DNA of 64,000 nucleotides. Origin: Anisakis pegreffii. Lineage: Eukaryota; Nematoda; Chromadorea; Rhabditida; Anisakidae. The DNA lies in NCBI GenBank assembly GCA_035041965.1, contig JAPYMA010002587.1, positions 1 through 64,000 of the forward strand, written 5' to 3'. Each line of letters opens with the position of its first letter. Position 1 is the first letter of the stretch. A model generated the notes under the pieces. The model made no database searches. It was not told where the DNA came from and saw only the letters and a list, made by a program, of their open reading frames with translations. The translations under genes were made by a program, and so were the position numbers. This document shows, piece by piece, positions 12,665-25,600 of this stretch.

Positions 12665-15600
12665 ATGTCATTTTTATTGTCGTTGCTGTTGTTATGTGCA
12701 TCGTGCGATTCACTAAGAATTCTACAACTTGTGCCTGGTTTCACAAATAGTCATGTGTTGTTCAACTATCGCTTGGCTGAGACTCTCACTGGTCTCGGTC
12801 ACGAGGTGCATATGTGGACACAAATGGAGATGAATATGGTGATTACTGCTATTACAAAACCACCAAAAAACGTCACTGAATTAAGGATACCGATACAATT
12901 CTCGGATACAATGAAAGCTGAAGGATTGAAGGTGAACAAATTTCTGGAGAAAACTAATCAAATTTTGGATTAACGCTCTCAGGAGCAACTCTGTACTTCC
13001 GTGATTCATTCAATTGGTAGTAGCATTTTGAAGGTCAAAGAAAACTGGTTATTGCATTGTTTTCGGCTGTCTATCTTTATATGAAACCTTTCATCAATAA
13101 GTTTGTTTCTGAAGAAACTCTCGAAGAGGTCTGTTCATCTCATTGAACTGTAAAGGTGGACGGTATGTTGTTTTGAGAGCACAAAGCAGTTGAATTGAGG
13201 TATTTCAAACGATGATGTTCAACGACGCGAGCGCATACGATCTGTGGTGGACCGGTCAGGAATTCAAGGATATGCGTATTGAAGCGTGTCAGCAGATGTT
13301 GAACATTAGCGAACAGCAAACGCGCTTTTTTGTGCAAAAAAACTTCGATCTCGCTATTGGGCACTTTCATGATTTATGTCCACTCGCAATGGCCAAGAAA
13401 ACTGGTATTGAGAGAGTTAGTGAATCTTATTCTTTTTATTGAATCAGTAACATTTTTTTCGAAATATACAAATCATATACTTCGATTTTTTGCTGACATG
13501 TTTTTTCCGACGATATGACATTCTATTGATAGAATAATCTGAGAAAAATTTCTCTTTAATAATAAGCACTTCATCAGTATGTATCTCTCATGAAGGAGTT
13601 CGATTAAAATTGAAGTATTATAGCTCTTTCGACCATTAGAAATATTGAAACTTAAGGTGGCCTGGATAACGCACGGAACATCGGTTTATGATTTCGCAGC
13701 CGTTCAAATGGGTTTAAGAACCTATCCGTCGTTTGTGCCACACCCGTTGGCAGCGTCCGGTGATCGAATGAGATTCTGGGAACGATTAGTCAACGTTTTA
13801 TGGCATTTGTCTACGGTCGACTTTGTGAATCTACCGCAAAATTTATTGTACGATGAAAATCATTTCTATAAAAGTACATTTTGAACTTTAATCTTCTCTT
13901 ATTTGTTTAAAGATTTTTGGTAATTTTAGCATGTAATTACTTCATCTAATGCTTATTCAATCATTTCTATGCATACTCTATCATAATATTAATGCTGAAT
14001 TCATTACATTTATCGAAATGTTGCAACAAAAATTACAAATGAGCAAAGTGGAATACAGTGTAGAGCGTTTTCATTAGATTTGTTGTTGTTATATCGCTAG
14101 CAGCTGACGGTTGGAGAGCTTTTGCAATAGAATGAGAACATAAATTTACTTGTTCGAGATGAAAGAAATAAGGAAGCCTCAGTAGGAAAATGCTTTTAAT
14201 GATAAGATGTATGAGAGTGGTTATATCAGAATTTATAAGCTATAAGTTCAATGAAACAGCGCTGAATGAGAAAACAACAACAAGGGTGCGGTCTGAATGT
14301 ATGAAAGCGTTTAAAACCCTTGAGAATTTAGTTCAGAGCAATCAAATTTGAGTGGTAGCCAGCAATCGGTTGCAACTTTGCAGTGACTGAGTAGAGTAGT
14401 TGCCAGTTTTGCAATTAACCCTGATGTAATTTCATGGTTAATGAATTAGCAAATGTAATAAAAGGCTGAATCAACAGTGATTCAGTAGGATCGTAAATCG
14501 CGTGTTGCGGGGATAAGGAAAGTCTGGGACCAAATTTCGTAGTTGGAGACCCCGAAAGTGCAGTCAGCTCGAAAAGAGTCGGGGACGGGGACTGGGAATT
14601 GGGAACGGGAGCTCGGAAACACCCCAATCCGTGCAATAAACCAATCGTGATAACTTAACATGTGATTAAATCTACACATAATTCAATAGTAATAACATAC
14701 CACAAATATAATTCAAAAAACAGTGGTAATTAACTTTGTATTGAAATTTTAGTAGTAATAATTGCTTAAACATCAATTGATTTTTTAATGTAACACAATT
14801 TCAGCATTGATCTCAAAAGGTCAAGATGACCTGTGGTCTCTTGCTCAGCAGGTACCAATATTATTGATCAATGGTGAGGCGCAATTGGACTTTCCACGTC
14901 CATTTCCGCAAGGCATCAGCTTTATGGGCGAAATTGGCCGTAAACCAAGTCAAAATTCGGTCCTAAATGATGATATTAAAGGGATTGTTGATAGAGCTGA
15001 TAAAGGAATCATTATCTTCTCGCTGGGAACCGTTTCAAACACGACAAATATGCCTCCGATGATGCTAGTAAGATTTGGTGATAACGAAACGAGGAGTGAA
15101 AATGCACTGGAGAGCATCTGAATCCATTGAGAAAAACCTGACGAATCGTTTATTTTTGCTCATTTTCAACTGTTCTTTTCTAGCTGCCTGAAACATTTAG
15201 ATACATACTGAACGTGTTCGTTGCTTTTTTATTGTTCGAAAATTTGATACCAGTAAAATTCTGAATGTACCAAAAAATTCAGCTTCTGTACCTACTTGTA
15301 ACCTTCTCAAATTATCTCAAATCCGACCCATTTATAACTTTTATAACCTTTCGATTATGATGAAAGAATGTTTGAATAACACAATCTAAAATAATACAAA
15401 AATATACGATGACTGTTTAATAAATCAATCTCTTTTTGCTATTTCTTGCGCAATTGTTGAATCAAAATCTGTTTAATTGTTTGCATCGTTTGCAGAAAAG
15501 CTTTCTGGATGCCTTCGCAGAATTTTCACGTTATACAATCATATGGCGTTTGGAAATGGACCTTCCGGAAGCGAAACGATTTAAACATATTCACATCTTG

Positions 15601-16590
15601 AGGTGGATTCCACAAAAGGATCTGATGAGTAAGAACGATTTCATCAATTTTTACCTATTGATTTCAGTTTATTTTAAAACGTTATGTTCCATATCGTCGA
15701 AAAACTTAATAGTATGTAAACAATATGAGAAACTTTTAACTTCTTTTATAAAAGAGATATTTTAGTGATCATCCAGCTGAAAGCGACATATGAAGTTGTT
15801 TTATGATGTGAAAGAAAAACTTCGTTTGGGTCGTTTTATGTTGCAAAAGTGGCTAAACAAAATAATTTTTTTAGGACACCCAAAAACACGATTGCTAATA
15901 GCGCATGGCGGCTACAATAGTTTGCTGGAAACGGCTCAAGCTGGTGTGCCAGCCATTTTGATGCCTTTATTTGCGGATCAATTCATCAACGCGAAACGAG
16001 CACAGCGCTTTGGATTTGCGTTGACTCTGAACAAATTGGAGTTATCGCCCGACATTGTTAAGAAGACTATGCAATCAATATTAACTAATCCGATGTAAGC
16101 GTTTAACTAATTCTTTATAGAATGTATTTTCATTTTTTTACATATTCTTCACATCACTTACTTCCGGATAATATGAATTCGTGTTAATAATGAAAATTTT
16201 CTTGAGAGCGACATACTTTTATGGAATTCCGATATATTTTTAAGAATTTTTTATGAAGTCGTCCGTGTTAACAATGAAGGTTTTCGTGAGAGCAAGGTAT
16301 TTGTATGCAATTCCGCAGTCAACTTCCATATTCAACCATTATTACATAGGAGGTTATCCAAATTTGGTTTTAGATATGCTGAAAACGCGAAACGGTTAGC
16401 ATCTATGCTATCTGATAAACCCTTCACGGAACCGTATGCCGTATTGTCGCATCGTCTACGTTTAGCCGTATCGCCGAGAGACTATTTCATGTTGAAAGCT
16501 GCACAAAATTTATCATTTCTTCAATATCACTGTTTAGATTTAGGTGCGATTTTGTTGTGCATTTTCATTGTTGTTTACAAGGAAAATTAG
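12665..16590 (+). CDS. UDP-glucuronosyl/UDP-glucosyltransferase (UGT), 7 exons
   Basis: Exons 12665-12931, 13200-13415, 13657-13873, 14805-15067, 15496-15628, 15875-16094 and 16374-16590 keep frame and give about 510 residues, normal for the family. The enzyme would transfer a sugar from a UDP-sugar to small lipophilic acceptors in the ER. Visible parts: an N-terminal signal sequence (FLLSLLLLCASCDS), a UGT N-domain with LPGF-like start and GHFHDLCPLAMAK, the central FSLGTV motif, and the C-terminal UGT signature with WIPQKDLM, HGGYNSLLE, GVPAILMPLF and DQ. A C-terminal hydrophobic segment (GAILLCIFIVVY) with a short KEN tail fits a type I ER membrane anchor. Nematodes carry many UGTs, so no paralogue name is assigned. 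An extra short exon in intron 1 cannot be excluded, but the two flanking exons join in frame as given. Confidence 0.92.
14501..14628 (+). mobile_element. GGGGAC-rich MITE family, copy 1 (UGT intron 3)
   Basis: This stretch (GTGTTGCGGGG ... GAAAGTCTGGGACC ... GTCGGGGACGGGG ...) aligns in order with the reverse complement of the element at 30420-30566 and, more weakly, with 50385-50505. It stands out as GC-rich inside an AT-rich intron. It has no coding capacity. The terminal repeat is degraded in this copy. Confidence 0.7.
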
Positions 16591-16766
16591 GAGGATTGTT
16601 GTTCAGTGCGTTATACGATCTTGTATTCGAGTTTGTCATTTTGTGAACATTTGTTGATGCGATGCAGCTTTACCTCTTCGTGCTTTGATCATGTGAAAGT
16701 TCCAGGATTGATTTTTTAATTTTGCGGGTGAACAAATGAGTATGTGTTGCGATGCACATTTTGATA

Positions 16767-16823
16767 AATAATAATGATAATAATAGTAAGAATAATAATA
16801 ATAATAATAATGATAATAATAAT
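16767..16823. repeat. (AAT)n-type microsatellite
   Basis: An imperfect run of AATAAT/ATAATG trinucleotides. Similar tracts occur at 27260-27305, 27970-28025, 28745-28775 and 34960-35135. Confidence 0.85.
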
Positions 16824-16828
16824 AGCAG

Positions 16829-16945
16829 TGTTGGGCAATAGCGCGCTAGTCCGCTATTAGCGAATAGCGGACTAGCGATATCGGAAGTTCCAGTGGATAG
16901 CGGAATAGCGATAGCGGTAACAGCGCTATCGCTGTTCGAGATATT
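16829..16945. mobile_element. Palindromic TAGCG element, hAT-like ends
   Basis: It begins CAGTGTTGGGCAATAGCGCG, which resembles the terminal repeats of many hAT-superfamily elements. Inside is a perfect 12-bp inverted repeat TAGTCCGCTATT/AATAGCGGACTA with a 4-base loop, followed by more GATAGCGG/CCGCTATC-like segments and an end near CAGCGCTATCGCTG. It has no coding capacity. The hAT assignment is inference from the ends only. Confidence 0.6.
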
Positions 16946-17028
16946 ATGTGTTTCTACCGACTGCTAGGTGGAGCGACCTGAGTTTCCAAAAGCTTCTACT
17001 AGAGAAGTGAATGAAATGACGTTCAGCT

Positions 17029-17140
17029 TGAGCATTACAGTTGGAAAGAGGAGCATGTATGTACATTTACCATTACAGTTGCCATGTACATTACCATTAC
17101 ATTTACCATGTACTTGAGCACTTAACATTACAGTTGCCAC
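17029..17140. repeat. CATTACA(GTTGCC)/CATGTACA minisatellite
   Basis: Short units CATTACAGTTGCCA, CATGTACATTAC and CATTACATTTACCATGTAC alternate about five times. Flanking GAGCATGTATGTA near 17051 is echoed by GAGCATGCATGTA near 17193. Confidence 0.7.
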
Positions 17141-18073
17141 TGTCCTTGCGTGGTTATTCACGAATATCCTCACTCAGATAGAAGGAAAGAAGAGCATGCA
17201 TGTAGATTCAGAAGCGCTAACTGAATACTCTTGAAGATTTCGATACGAAGCATGACTCACAGCTGCCGGAGGGAAATGCAGAGGGTTTTTTCGACGTTGC
17301 ATGATCTCCACAGAAGAAAAATTGAACATAAGTGACAGGCAGCTACCTTTTCTGAGCATATTAGTAAGTCTCAAACAGTGATGTTCAATCTAACCTACTG
17401 ATCTCATCGTAGGATTTACGCTAACATGCATTACACGCCACACTATGAATGCCCTACTTGCTTTCAAATTCCTATCCTATGCTAAATGACTAAATGTTTT
17501 TCATACCTTCCGAGAAGATCTATCCCCTTATTCGAAAACTCTTGGTTTTTGTCATATCATCATGTTCTTCGAAGGAAGCTAATTCATTGGTCGAGAATTC
17601 GTGCCTTCATCACTTTGTTCATCCTGTCGTTGTTCATAACCGTGTTCTTTATGCTGTCACACCAGGCATAATGAGGGGAAGTATTGCTAGGCATGATTTA
17701 GTGACGTTCCATGATTGAGACAGAATCGCAAAATGCGTAGAGAACCCTGCACAAATTATCCGGGTGCAGTTGGACGTCACATGATAGGGACAGGCTCAAG
17801 TTTGATGCTCTTACCTGGACAGAAGCTCATAACCTTGCTGAGATTTGGATAAATTTGAAAATATGAATGGTGCGTGGCGCGACAGCTGCATAAACGTTTT
17901 TCCACGTGTTACCACACGTCACACCGAAATCACTTGAAAGGATCGACGAGTATCTGTTTAGAATTGTAATGACGGCAGCTATTGGTTGTGATCTTACCAC
18001 GATTGTTTGCCTTGCAGGTAGAAAGAAAAACATGAAACTGAAAGGATTTTCGAAATATCAATTTGAGGAGCAA

Positions 18074-18292
18074 TTTTTTCTTTCCAATGGACTACTTGGC
18101 ATTGACCGATCAAATCTCTGTTCCGTCACTTTTTCCATTTCAATCGCTTGCAAAGGTATTATTTTTGCTATTGAAGGTTGATTTTAAGTTACAATTTCGA
18201 AAACTAAACGATGAATTTTCCTGAAACCTTCTCTGCTTGTAGGGAATTCAATTTTCTTTCCAATGGACTACTTGGCCTTAACGGATCAAATG
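18074..18292. repeat. Tandem duplication with TTTCTTTCCAATGGACTACT core
   Basis: A segment of about 40 bp containing TTCTTTCCAATGGACTACTT and GATCAAAT occurs at about 18077 and again at about 18254 with few changes. The sequence between is less conserved. Function is unknown; it could be remnants of a larger element. Confidence 0.7.
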
Positions 18293-18698
18293 GCTGCCTG
18301 ATTCAAAAAACTGCGAGACTTTTTCTAGGACATCTGTAGTTTTGGTGGTTGTCTCCAATCTGCAATTTGGAGCAAAACAGACATTCTTCTATGAGTGGGT
18401 TTGAAAAAAACATTTTTCGAATAGTAGCAACTGTGAACGTGACGACACACCCATTGATTCATCAAGTTGAATTCAAAACAGGCTAAAGGTTGGTGAACTA
18501 ATTTTGCTGCTGCACAATACTGTTGCACAATCAGTGGCTACTTTAAACTAACTTTTGATTAGGCCTAGACGAGCTAATGATATTCACAAAATAGGAGAAA
18601 GAGGAGTGCTGCCATGAGTGAACCAAGCACATTTGTACAAGTGAAAAAATACCATCCGAGTGGCGTTCCACCGTAGTATAGCAATTGCACGAAATACT

Positions 18699-18732
18699 AA
18701 TTTCCCGATCCCCTCCATTACCCCCTGACCCT
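18699..18732 (+). repeat. Dispersed repeat, also at 26239-26271 in inverted orientation
   Basis: About 33 bp beginning ATTTCCCGATCCCCTCC matches the reverse complement of 26239-26271 at about 30 of 33 positions. Preceding sequence (GCAATTGCACGAAATA against CAATAATTCACGATTT) is also similar, so the homologous block is probably longer. It is likely a non-autonomous element remnant. Confidence 0.6.
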
Positions 18733-19366
18733 ATCAAGTTTCCACCAAGGGGCTAATTTCCTCTCCTATGAAGACCCCTACTCTCATCGCTATCAAAAAG
18801 ATATCTCTGTTGCTGATTGTGATCCAAAATCCCTCATCCCAGGGTTACGCTTTTCGAAACCAAGCTGTTTGACAACAATCTTCAGCTACCGTCAGTCCAC
18901 CTTTGGACTGGAGAATTGTAATTTTTTTTGTTCCTCCGATGAAATGTCACATGTATTGAGTCTTCGGAGAACGTATAAGCAAATCTTTCGTTCCAGCAGT
19001 ATTTACATACTTTCTCGTAGTTATCTAATCATAAATGTAAGGTTACGGTAGATTTCTTCGTTCATTTTTGGCAAGTAGTCCACACGAGCAATTGGCGGAT
19101 TTTGTTCGTCTTTTATATTGTCATCATTTATAGTTTAGCGTTCAACTACACAACTTTTGCAGTTTTAATAACGTACTATAGCACTCGCTCACTAATATTT
19201 TCAAATTATCACGTTATATTTGTTTCTGCGACATGAAATTCGAGGCTAGTGCCACGGTTTCGTTAACAGCAAATAATTTTTCGTTCATTTTCTGTCGTAT
19301 TTTCTGCGGGTTTGATGATTTCGTAAGTTTCAGTGATCCTCACATAACCCTTCTCCGTCGGTCATA

Positions 19367-22095
19367 ATGGTCCAAGAAAGCACTATGATATGGCAAGTAC
19401 TTCCTTGTTATAATCTGATTGCGTTCGGATAAAACATTTCACGTTTTTCATTTGACAATTTATGAAAGTGACACTCATTGCAGTGTTTTGTTAAGCGTTA
19501 CAGTTGAAAAAAGTGTTTGCAGTGTGGATAATTCGGAGTGGATGCGTAATGGTGATTTCTCACCAACCCGTTTACAGTGTCAACAAGAAGCAGTCAATCT
19601 GATCATGCAATGCAAATTGCGTGCCAATCCCGAAAATGCTGTTGGCATACTCTCGATGGCTGAGTTCGTTTGTTGCCATATTTATTTTCAAATATTTTTC
19701 CAACTTCTATTCTTTCTTTGAAGGATTTCGGAAAATTTGAATGCCGAACATCGGCATTTTGCAATAGCTCATTGAAAACCTATCATGTTCTAATTGGTCA
19801 ACTTAATTTTCATTCATGTTGGATGTAAAGTTAAGCATGCTCATAAGCGTGTAAGTCAAATTCAGTAAGTCTGTATCAAGCATTTTAAAAATGGGTCGCG
19901 AATATAAACCTTAATAAAGTCATTTTGTAAATGAATCCATTTCATTTGCAGCACCGTTGAAGTGCTTTCAACGATGACGCAAGAAAACGGGAAACTTTTC
20001 ATGAAACTTCATCAAATTGAGCCAAAGGTGTGCAATTTTTTTGTTCATTCTCTCGAATGTTTGGTGCATTCTTCGAGTTATGTGTTTCATCATTCCATGG
20101 ATGGAATCAGTTTTCTGTTGTATTCGTTGTAAGTATTTTCAGGGTGATTCGGACTTCGTGAACGGTATCAAAATAGCGCATTTAGCACTGAAGCATCGCC
20201 AAAATCGTAATCATAAAATGCGAATCGTATTATTCGTTGGTAGTCCCATTGAACATTTGAATGCAAATGAAGTAAGTTGAAACTTTTTGGTTTATTAATG
20301 TTTCGTATTTCATCAGAATGATTCGAGATAAGGATATAAGAGGTTGACTCATGATTTGATAGTTGATAGCAGTAAATGGTGAGTAATACCCTTGAAATTT
20401 GTTCGTCGATTGCAGTTGACGAAGTTGGCGAAGAAACTGAAGAAGGAGAAGGTACAAGTTGATGTGGTTTGTTTTGGTGAGGCGGATTCAGAGAATAGTG
20501 AAATTATGGGACAATTTGTGGAAACGCTGAACGGAAGGTTTGTCGTACTTTGATTGGCATTGCGCAGTGATTTTCGAAGTAAATATATTTCTTGCATCGT
20601 GCATTGAATTTGTCTATTGAACTCGTTAACGTTCACGCAACAGTTCATCAGTCTTCCGTTGAGATTTTTATGTTGAAGGGAGGGTAGCAATGGATCAAAT
20701 TTGGTGGTAGTATCAAGTGGTTGCACTTTAACCGAAGCACTGCTTTCGTCACCGGTTTGTCGAGGTGAGGATGGAGCTGCAGCGCCAGTGGTTACTACTG
20801 GAGGTGGTGGATTCGAGTTCGGTATTGATCCTGAGGATGATCCCGATCTAGCGCTGGTAGGTTCTCCATTGAGCAGATCTTGATTTGCTTCTCATTCTCG
20901 ATGTACGAAGAAGTTCATTCGATTGCGGCGACTAAATCTTTTTAAATTAGTCAAACATTTTTGAGTTAAGCGAATAGTTTCTTGAAATGATTGATTAGTT
21001 GAATAGATGGCGTTGTGTTTGTTTGTTAAGGCACTTCGTGTGTCGCTCGAAGAGCAACGTCAAAGACAGCAACAAGAAGCTGTGACTGGCGGAGGTGGTG
21101 GGGCAGCTGAAACAACTGACACCACACAACAACCGATGGACACAAGCGCTCGTATCTTATTTACACGCTTGCATTATTATTTATTATTACTTCACTGTCG
21201 TTGTTGATCTAAAATATTATTATTACTATTGTTGTCATTGTCACTGTGATAAAGGGCATTACTCACTTACAAGAATATATGATAATAGCAATGCCCAGAG
21301 AGTGTGATAACAATGAAGGTGTTCGTAATAATAGAGTAGTTAATGCAATGATTTTGAAGCGGACATAATGACAATGGATCCGGGTGCAATGACCGAAGAG
21401 CAGCAGTTGGAATGGGCACTGCGTATGTCGATGCAAGAAGGCAGTGGTGCTAGTGCTGGTGCAGCAGGGATGGACACTACGCTATCAACTGATCAACAAC
21501 AAACAACCAAACAAGAGTCCAAACCACAAGTAGAAACGTCAAATGGAGCACCGGAAACGGCTAGTGCGTCTTGCGTAGCGCAGTCAAGTAATGCCTCGAA
21601 TGAACAAGTAATGGAGATTGACAACGAAGGCGCTGGTGGAGGTGGGAGTGCGGTTGCTGCTCAACAATCGAACGATAAAGATAAAGCCGAAGCTCAGGCT
21701 GCTGAAGTGAAAGGTGGTACGGCATCGACAGATGATCAGCTTGGCCAGTTGATGAGTGATCCTGAACTGCTGAGACAGTTGGTAGCGGATCTGCCTGGTG
21801 TAGATCCGAACTCGCAGGAGATTCAAGATGCCGTGAATAGTGCGGCGGCAGCGACGACTGAACGGGTGAGTTCGATTACGGGCTTTTCAGGGAAACTTTT
21901 TACAGGTTTCGATTGAGTACGTTCGGTTTTTGCGAGCTTCATTTGTTTGAAGTTCGTCGTTAGTATAACTAATTGTAAGCATGAATTATAAGCGAAAATA
22001 TGGTCTGGATACCCTTGAAACTGACAGTATTTCGGTCATACTTTCAGGCTCAAAAGCAATCAAAGAAGCATGATGATAACAAATCGTCCAAATGA
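19367..22095 (+). CDS. rpn-10: 26S proteasome ubiquitin receptor RPN10/PSMD4 (9 exons)
   Basis: Exons 19367-19392, 19523-19663, 19952-20027, 20143-20271, 20416-20537, 20679-20856, 21031-21151, 21360-21865 and 22048-22095 join in frame to 448 residues. The protein sits at the hinge of the 19S regulatory particle and captures ubiquitin chains. It starts [15 protein letters not shown], almost identical to the family consensus, and continues as a vWA domain ([24 protein letters not shown]). UIM1 is [17 protein letters not shown] (about 220-236) and UIM2 is [16 protein letters not shown] (about 276-291). The lysine-rich tail ends [11 protein letters not shown]. It is longer than human PSMD4 (377) because of Gly/Ser/Gln/Thr-rich linkers around and after the UIMs. 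The first intron must use a GC donor (TG|GCAAGT) to restore the conserved cysteine. Confidence 0.96.
19393..19522 (+). other. GC-AG intron (rpn-10 intron 1)
   Basis: Exon 1 ends ATGATATG and the intron begins GCAAGTACTT. The acceptor is TTTGCAG at 19516-19522. Only this junction rebuilds the invariant RPN10 start (STMI-C-VDNSEW). No GT close by gives the same protein. GC-AG introns with a GCAAGT donor are a known minor class processed by the normal spliceosome. Confidence 0.85.
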
Positions 22096-22612
22096 TAGGG
22101 AGAGTGGCTTTCTTATATGCAAGTCGATCGTGTTTGTTATGGTGGAATTTGAGTGTCGTTTAATGCAACGCTTCATTATGTATTTGATCGGTTACTGTGG
22201 ATTTTACACTTTTCATAGGTGAACTGATTGGTTTTGTTTTAATTTTTTGGAATGAAGATGTGTGTTTGGTATGATTTTGCTTGAAATATTCATTCATATA
22301 AGCATGCACCAAAACAGAAAATATGAAGACATACGCTACTCATCAACATGTAAAAAACCTGGGGTATTTGTTGGACAAATATAATTTATCCATAAAAATG
22401 AACTAAGTTTTGCGCGGTATAAGAACATTAGCAATTGAGCATTAATAACAATAAATATATCAACAGTTCTATTCGTATATTATAAATGGATGAATTGGGT
22501 GTGAGCGAGCCAATGAACTAGATTCTGCAAGCGCTGAGCTGATGTGATGATCATCTCTGAATCAATTTGAAATCGATCACTCAACCGATCAATAAATCAA
22601 CAACCAATCCAA
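22096..22612. other. Shared 3' intergenic space of convergent rpn-10 and mL65
   Basis: The 517 bp hold no exon. AATAAATA near 22451 is a plausible poly(A) signal on the plus strand. The two genes end toward each other here, so their 3' UTRs may overlap. Confidence 0.6.
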
Positions 22613-25600
22613 TCATTCTTTGATGAACATTTGCAAGATACGAGTCATCACTTGTGGATTTAAGCCCTCAACTTCAGTTCCGTCGGCCAACAAGTAATAG
22701 AAATTTCCTCGACGACTATCGAAACGGTCGTATAGACGCAACGGTCCTTCCACGTAACACACATTACTGCGATGGTTGACGAAACCCTTAAAATTGAAAC
22801 TTTAAAATGACGAACTTTGAAATTTGCAATAACTTCAACCGTTCGGAATCAAACAAAACACCTCTGAAACGTTCTCAGTTGAGTCGTTTCACGAAAGTGT
22901 TTTCAATAATATTCTTCTAAACGATAACAACAAAACAACACACACGAATACCGTTCTGACGACACGTCGAAGCACGCTCGATACTGTCTCGAAGAATGAA
23001 TGTTAAACGAACGAGACAAAATAACGAAGAGTTTCACTCACTTTAACATCGATATTGATTGCGATCGTGTTCAGTTGGGCAATAGCAAAAAAGAAATCAC
23101 GTCCATCCGACAGGATCATCTGCGATACCAATGGCCACTCAATGTCGTTATATTGAGTGAAACCTGCAATGAAATTAATTTCTTGACAAATAGCAACATT
23201 TTCTTTGCCGCTTGATTTATTCATCCTACTCGTAATCCAATCGAATATCACGTTCTACAATTTTGGTACTATACAATTTTCCTACAATTTTTCCCTATCC
23301 TCATGTAAGAATCTCAAATAATCTCTTCTGCCATTCGAGTGAACAGCGAATTGAATGTGGTAAAAAGAACAACTCTGAATCGAGAAACGAAAAAAAAACA
23401 AACAAAACATCCAAATAACAACTACAACTGCAACAAACCCAAAGAATGTGCTTGAGCATTGAGCCACGAGAAGAGTGACACAATCGCTGTGGCAGTCAGC
23501 GATTCTCGCTGAACGATCGATCGCTCTTCTCCCGGTTCAACCTTCCAATACGCCAGCAAATCATTCAACGAACTCACATCTTTTATGGCCAACAAACCCG
23601 ACTTATATTCATCGCCTTCAATATTAATACTATACGAATTTTTACACTGAACTGTTCATTCAATCATTCGAATTCTCGTTTTTCATACAGAATCCCGCAC
23701 TCGGTCTGAAATTCCTCTCAAAGACAACGAATGGAATGGTTCAAAATGACAGCTGAACAAACCCGAATCAGGTTCGAAGCCAGCACATTGCCAAAGCGGT
23801 TTCTCATCGGGCCACATATTGAATACTTTCGGTGAATAGATCACATCTTGTTTCACATCAACCGTTTCATCAAACACTTCAGCGTTCAATTCGTCTTCGT
23901 TTGAGAATTTGAATAACTGAAAGAACGAACTGAAAATTACAATCGACTAAAGAATGCATATCAAAACCATATCATCAAATTCGTGCAAAATCAGCACTTC
24001 ATTGGATATTGATTCCCCAAAATATAACAAAAAAATTAACAATTACATTAGTGAACAGCTGTATTCTATAAAACATACTTATCATCTACAGCTTCAAACA
24101 ATCTCTCTAAAATCATCACATTAATTCCAAACGAACCAATGTACGACTAATCAAAAACAAGTGAGAAATTTACTGGAAATAAAAAACGAAATAAAAGCGA
24201 ATAAATGAAGAAAAACCGGTCGCAGTGGTTGCTTCGTACGAATATGAGCAGCAAGTTGATCCCTGAGAACAAACGCCAACTCGCCAAGCTTTCTGCTGAA
24301 CAAACAATACTAGAGATCAGTTGATCGCTGAACTCAATTCAATCGTTCCGTCAAGCAATCACTCAAGAAAGTATCATTAACCCACCGATCATCTCCAATA
24401 AATCTCGGCTCCTGTCTATGGTCGATTTTCGGCGAATCTTCATCGATTTCTTTCTTTTCATACATTTGCATAAATCCCGCACGAACCCAGAATGATTCGC
24501 AGCGTGCTGTTGCTGAGATCTGAACGAATCAATGAATACATTTCAAAAGAAAAACAAACCCAAAATACTTTCATATAAATTAACTCTGTTGCAAAAATCA
24601 TAAAAGTATTACTATGCAGTATCAATATGAGTACTGTCTTAAATTGTAAAACTTCTGCATCTGCCAAATGAAGCAATGTGTCCTAAAAGCAATGTGCACA
24701 CATGCACTCACTCGACAGTTCTGCAAACGATGTACGTTCTGTGCCAGTGTTAACAAGGCTGCATCAAAAACAGCTTGCAACAGAATGGTGACACGTTCAC
24801 TCTCATCGATGTCCGTTTGATTCGATTCCAAATTTGCAATCAACGATTCTGTCAAACGCATCTGCAAACACTTCACCTTGACTAACACCATTAATTATTT
24901 GTACAGAACCGTTTTAATCAGAAGTAAGACGGTAGTAACAAACCAATGAATGAATACATAAATGATGACAATAATAACGTTAATAATAGTGATCACATTA
25001 ATTACAGCAACAATAATAACGCTAAGAATAATAACGAAAACGAAATCGAAAATATTAATAGGTGAACAGAGAACGGAACCTGGAAAGAAGTGGTTGGTGG
25101 AACAATACCTTCGTACCACTCATTCAAACCATCGATGAGACGAGTTTTAGTGATATATTTGTAGAAGTTTAATGAATCAAAGTAACGCGGCACCGATGGT
25201 ACATTCCACGCTTTACGGGGCGACATTAGGAACGGATGCCATGGCCTTAAGCAAATTTACGGCTGAATCATTTTGCCTTCAGAATCGATCACGTTGTCCG
25301 AATGTGAACTTCTAACGGCACAATGTCAGTAACAAATCCAATTCTTCTTACTACGTTCATTATCTTCACAACATTACTTAAGCATGATCATCAAATAGTT
25401 GCAGAAGTCTTAAAGATATTCGAACGCACGATATTATGATAATGTAATACAATGCAAGAGATGAACCATTCTACCTATGCCATGTTTTTTCGAATCTCGT
25501 CCACGGTCGTTCATACGGATTCACGAAATCAATTTTATCTGAAATCTTTGGCAGCGATCTGACAATATCACCCATTTGTTCATAGTCATAGAGCCTTGGC

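Larger units (their letters stand above)
16591..19366. other. Repeat-rich spacer between UGT and rpn-10
   Basis: No gene is recognised. Contents: an (AAT)n-like microsatellite at about 16767-16823, a palindromic TAGCG element at 16829-16945, a CATTACA-type minisatellite at 17029-17140, a tandem duplication at 18074-18292 and a dispersed repeat at 18699-18732. Open frames around 17500-18180 look weakly protein-like but match no family I know and lack splice context. They may be transposon debris. Confidence 0.5.

Noticed and set aside
13027..13130. Candidate extra UGT exon (frame reading VIALFSAVYLYMKPFINKF)
   Set aside because: Its phase does not fit the flanking exons, whereas direct joining of 12931 to 13200 keeps frame and matches the family pattern.
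17486..18181. Overlapping open frames of 60-91 codons in the UGT/rpn-10 spacer
   Set aside because: No family motif, no splice-consistent chain, and overlap with a tandem duplication; treated as non-coding or element debris.
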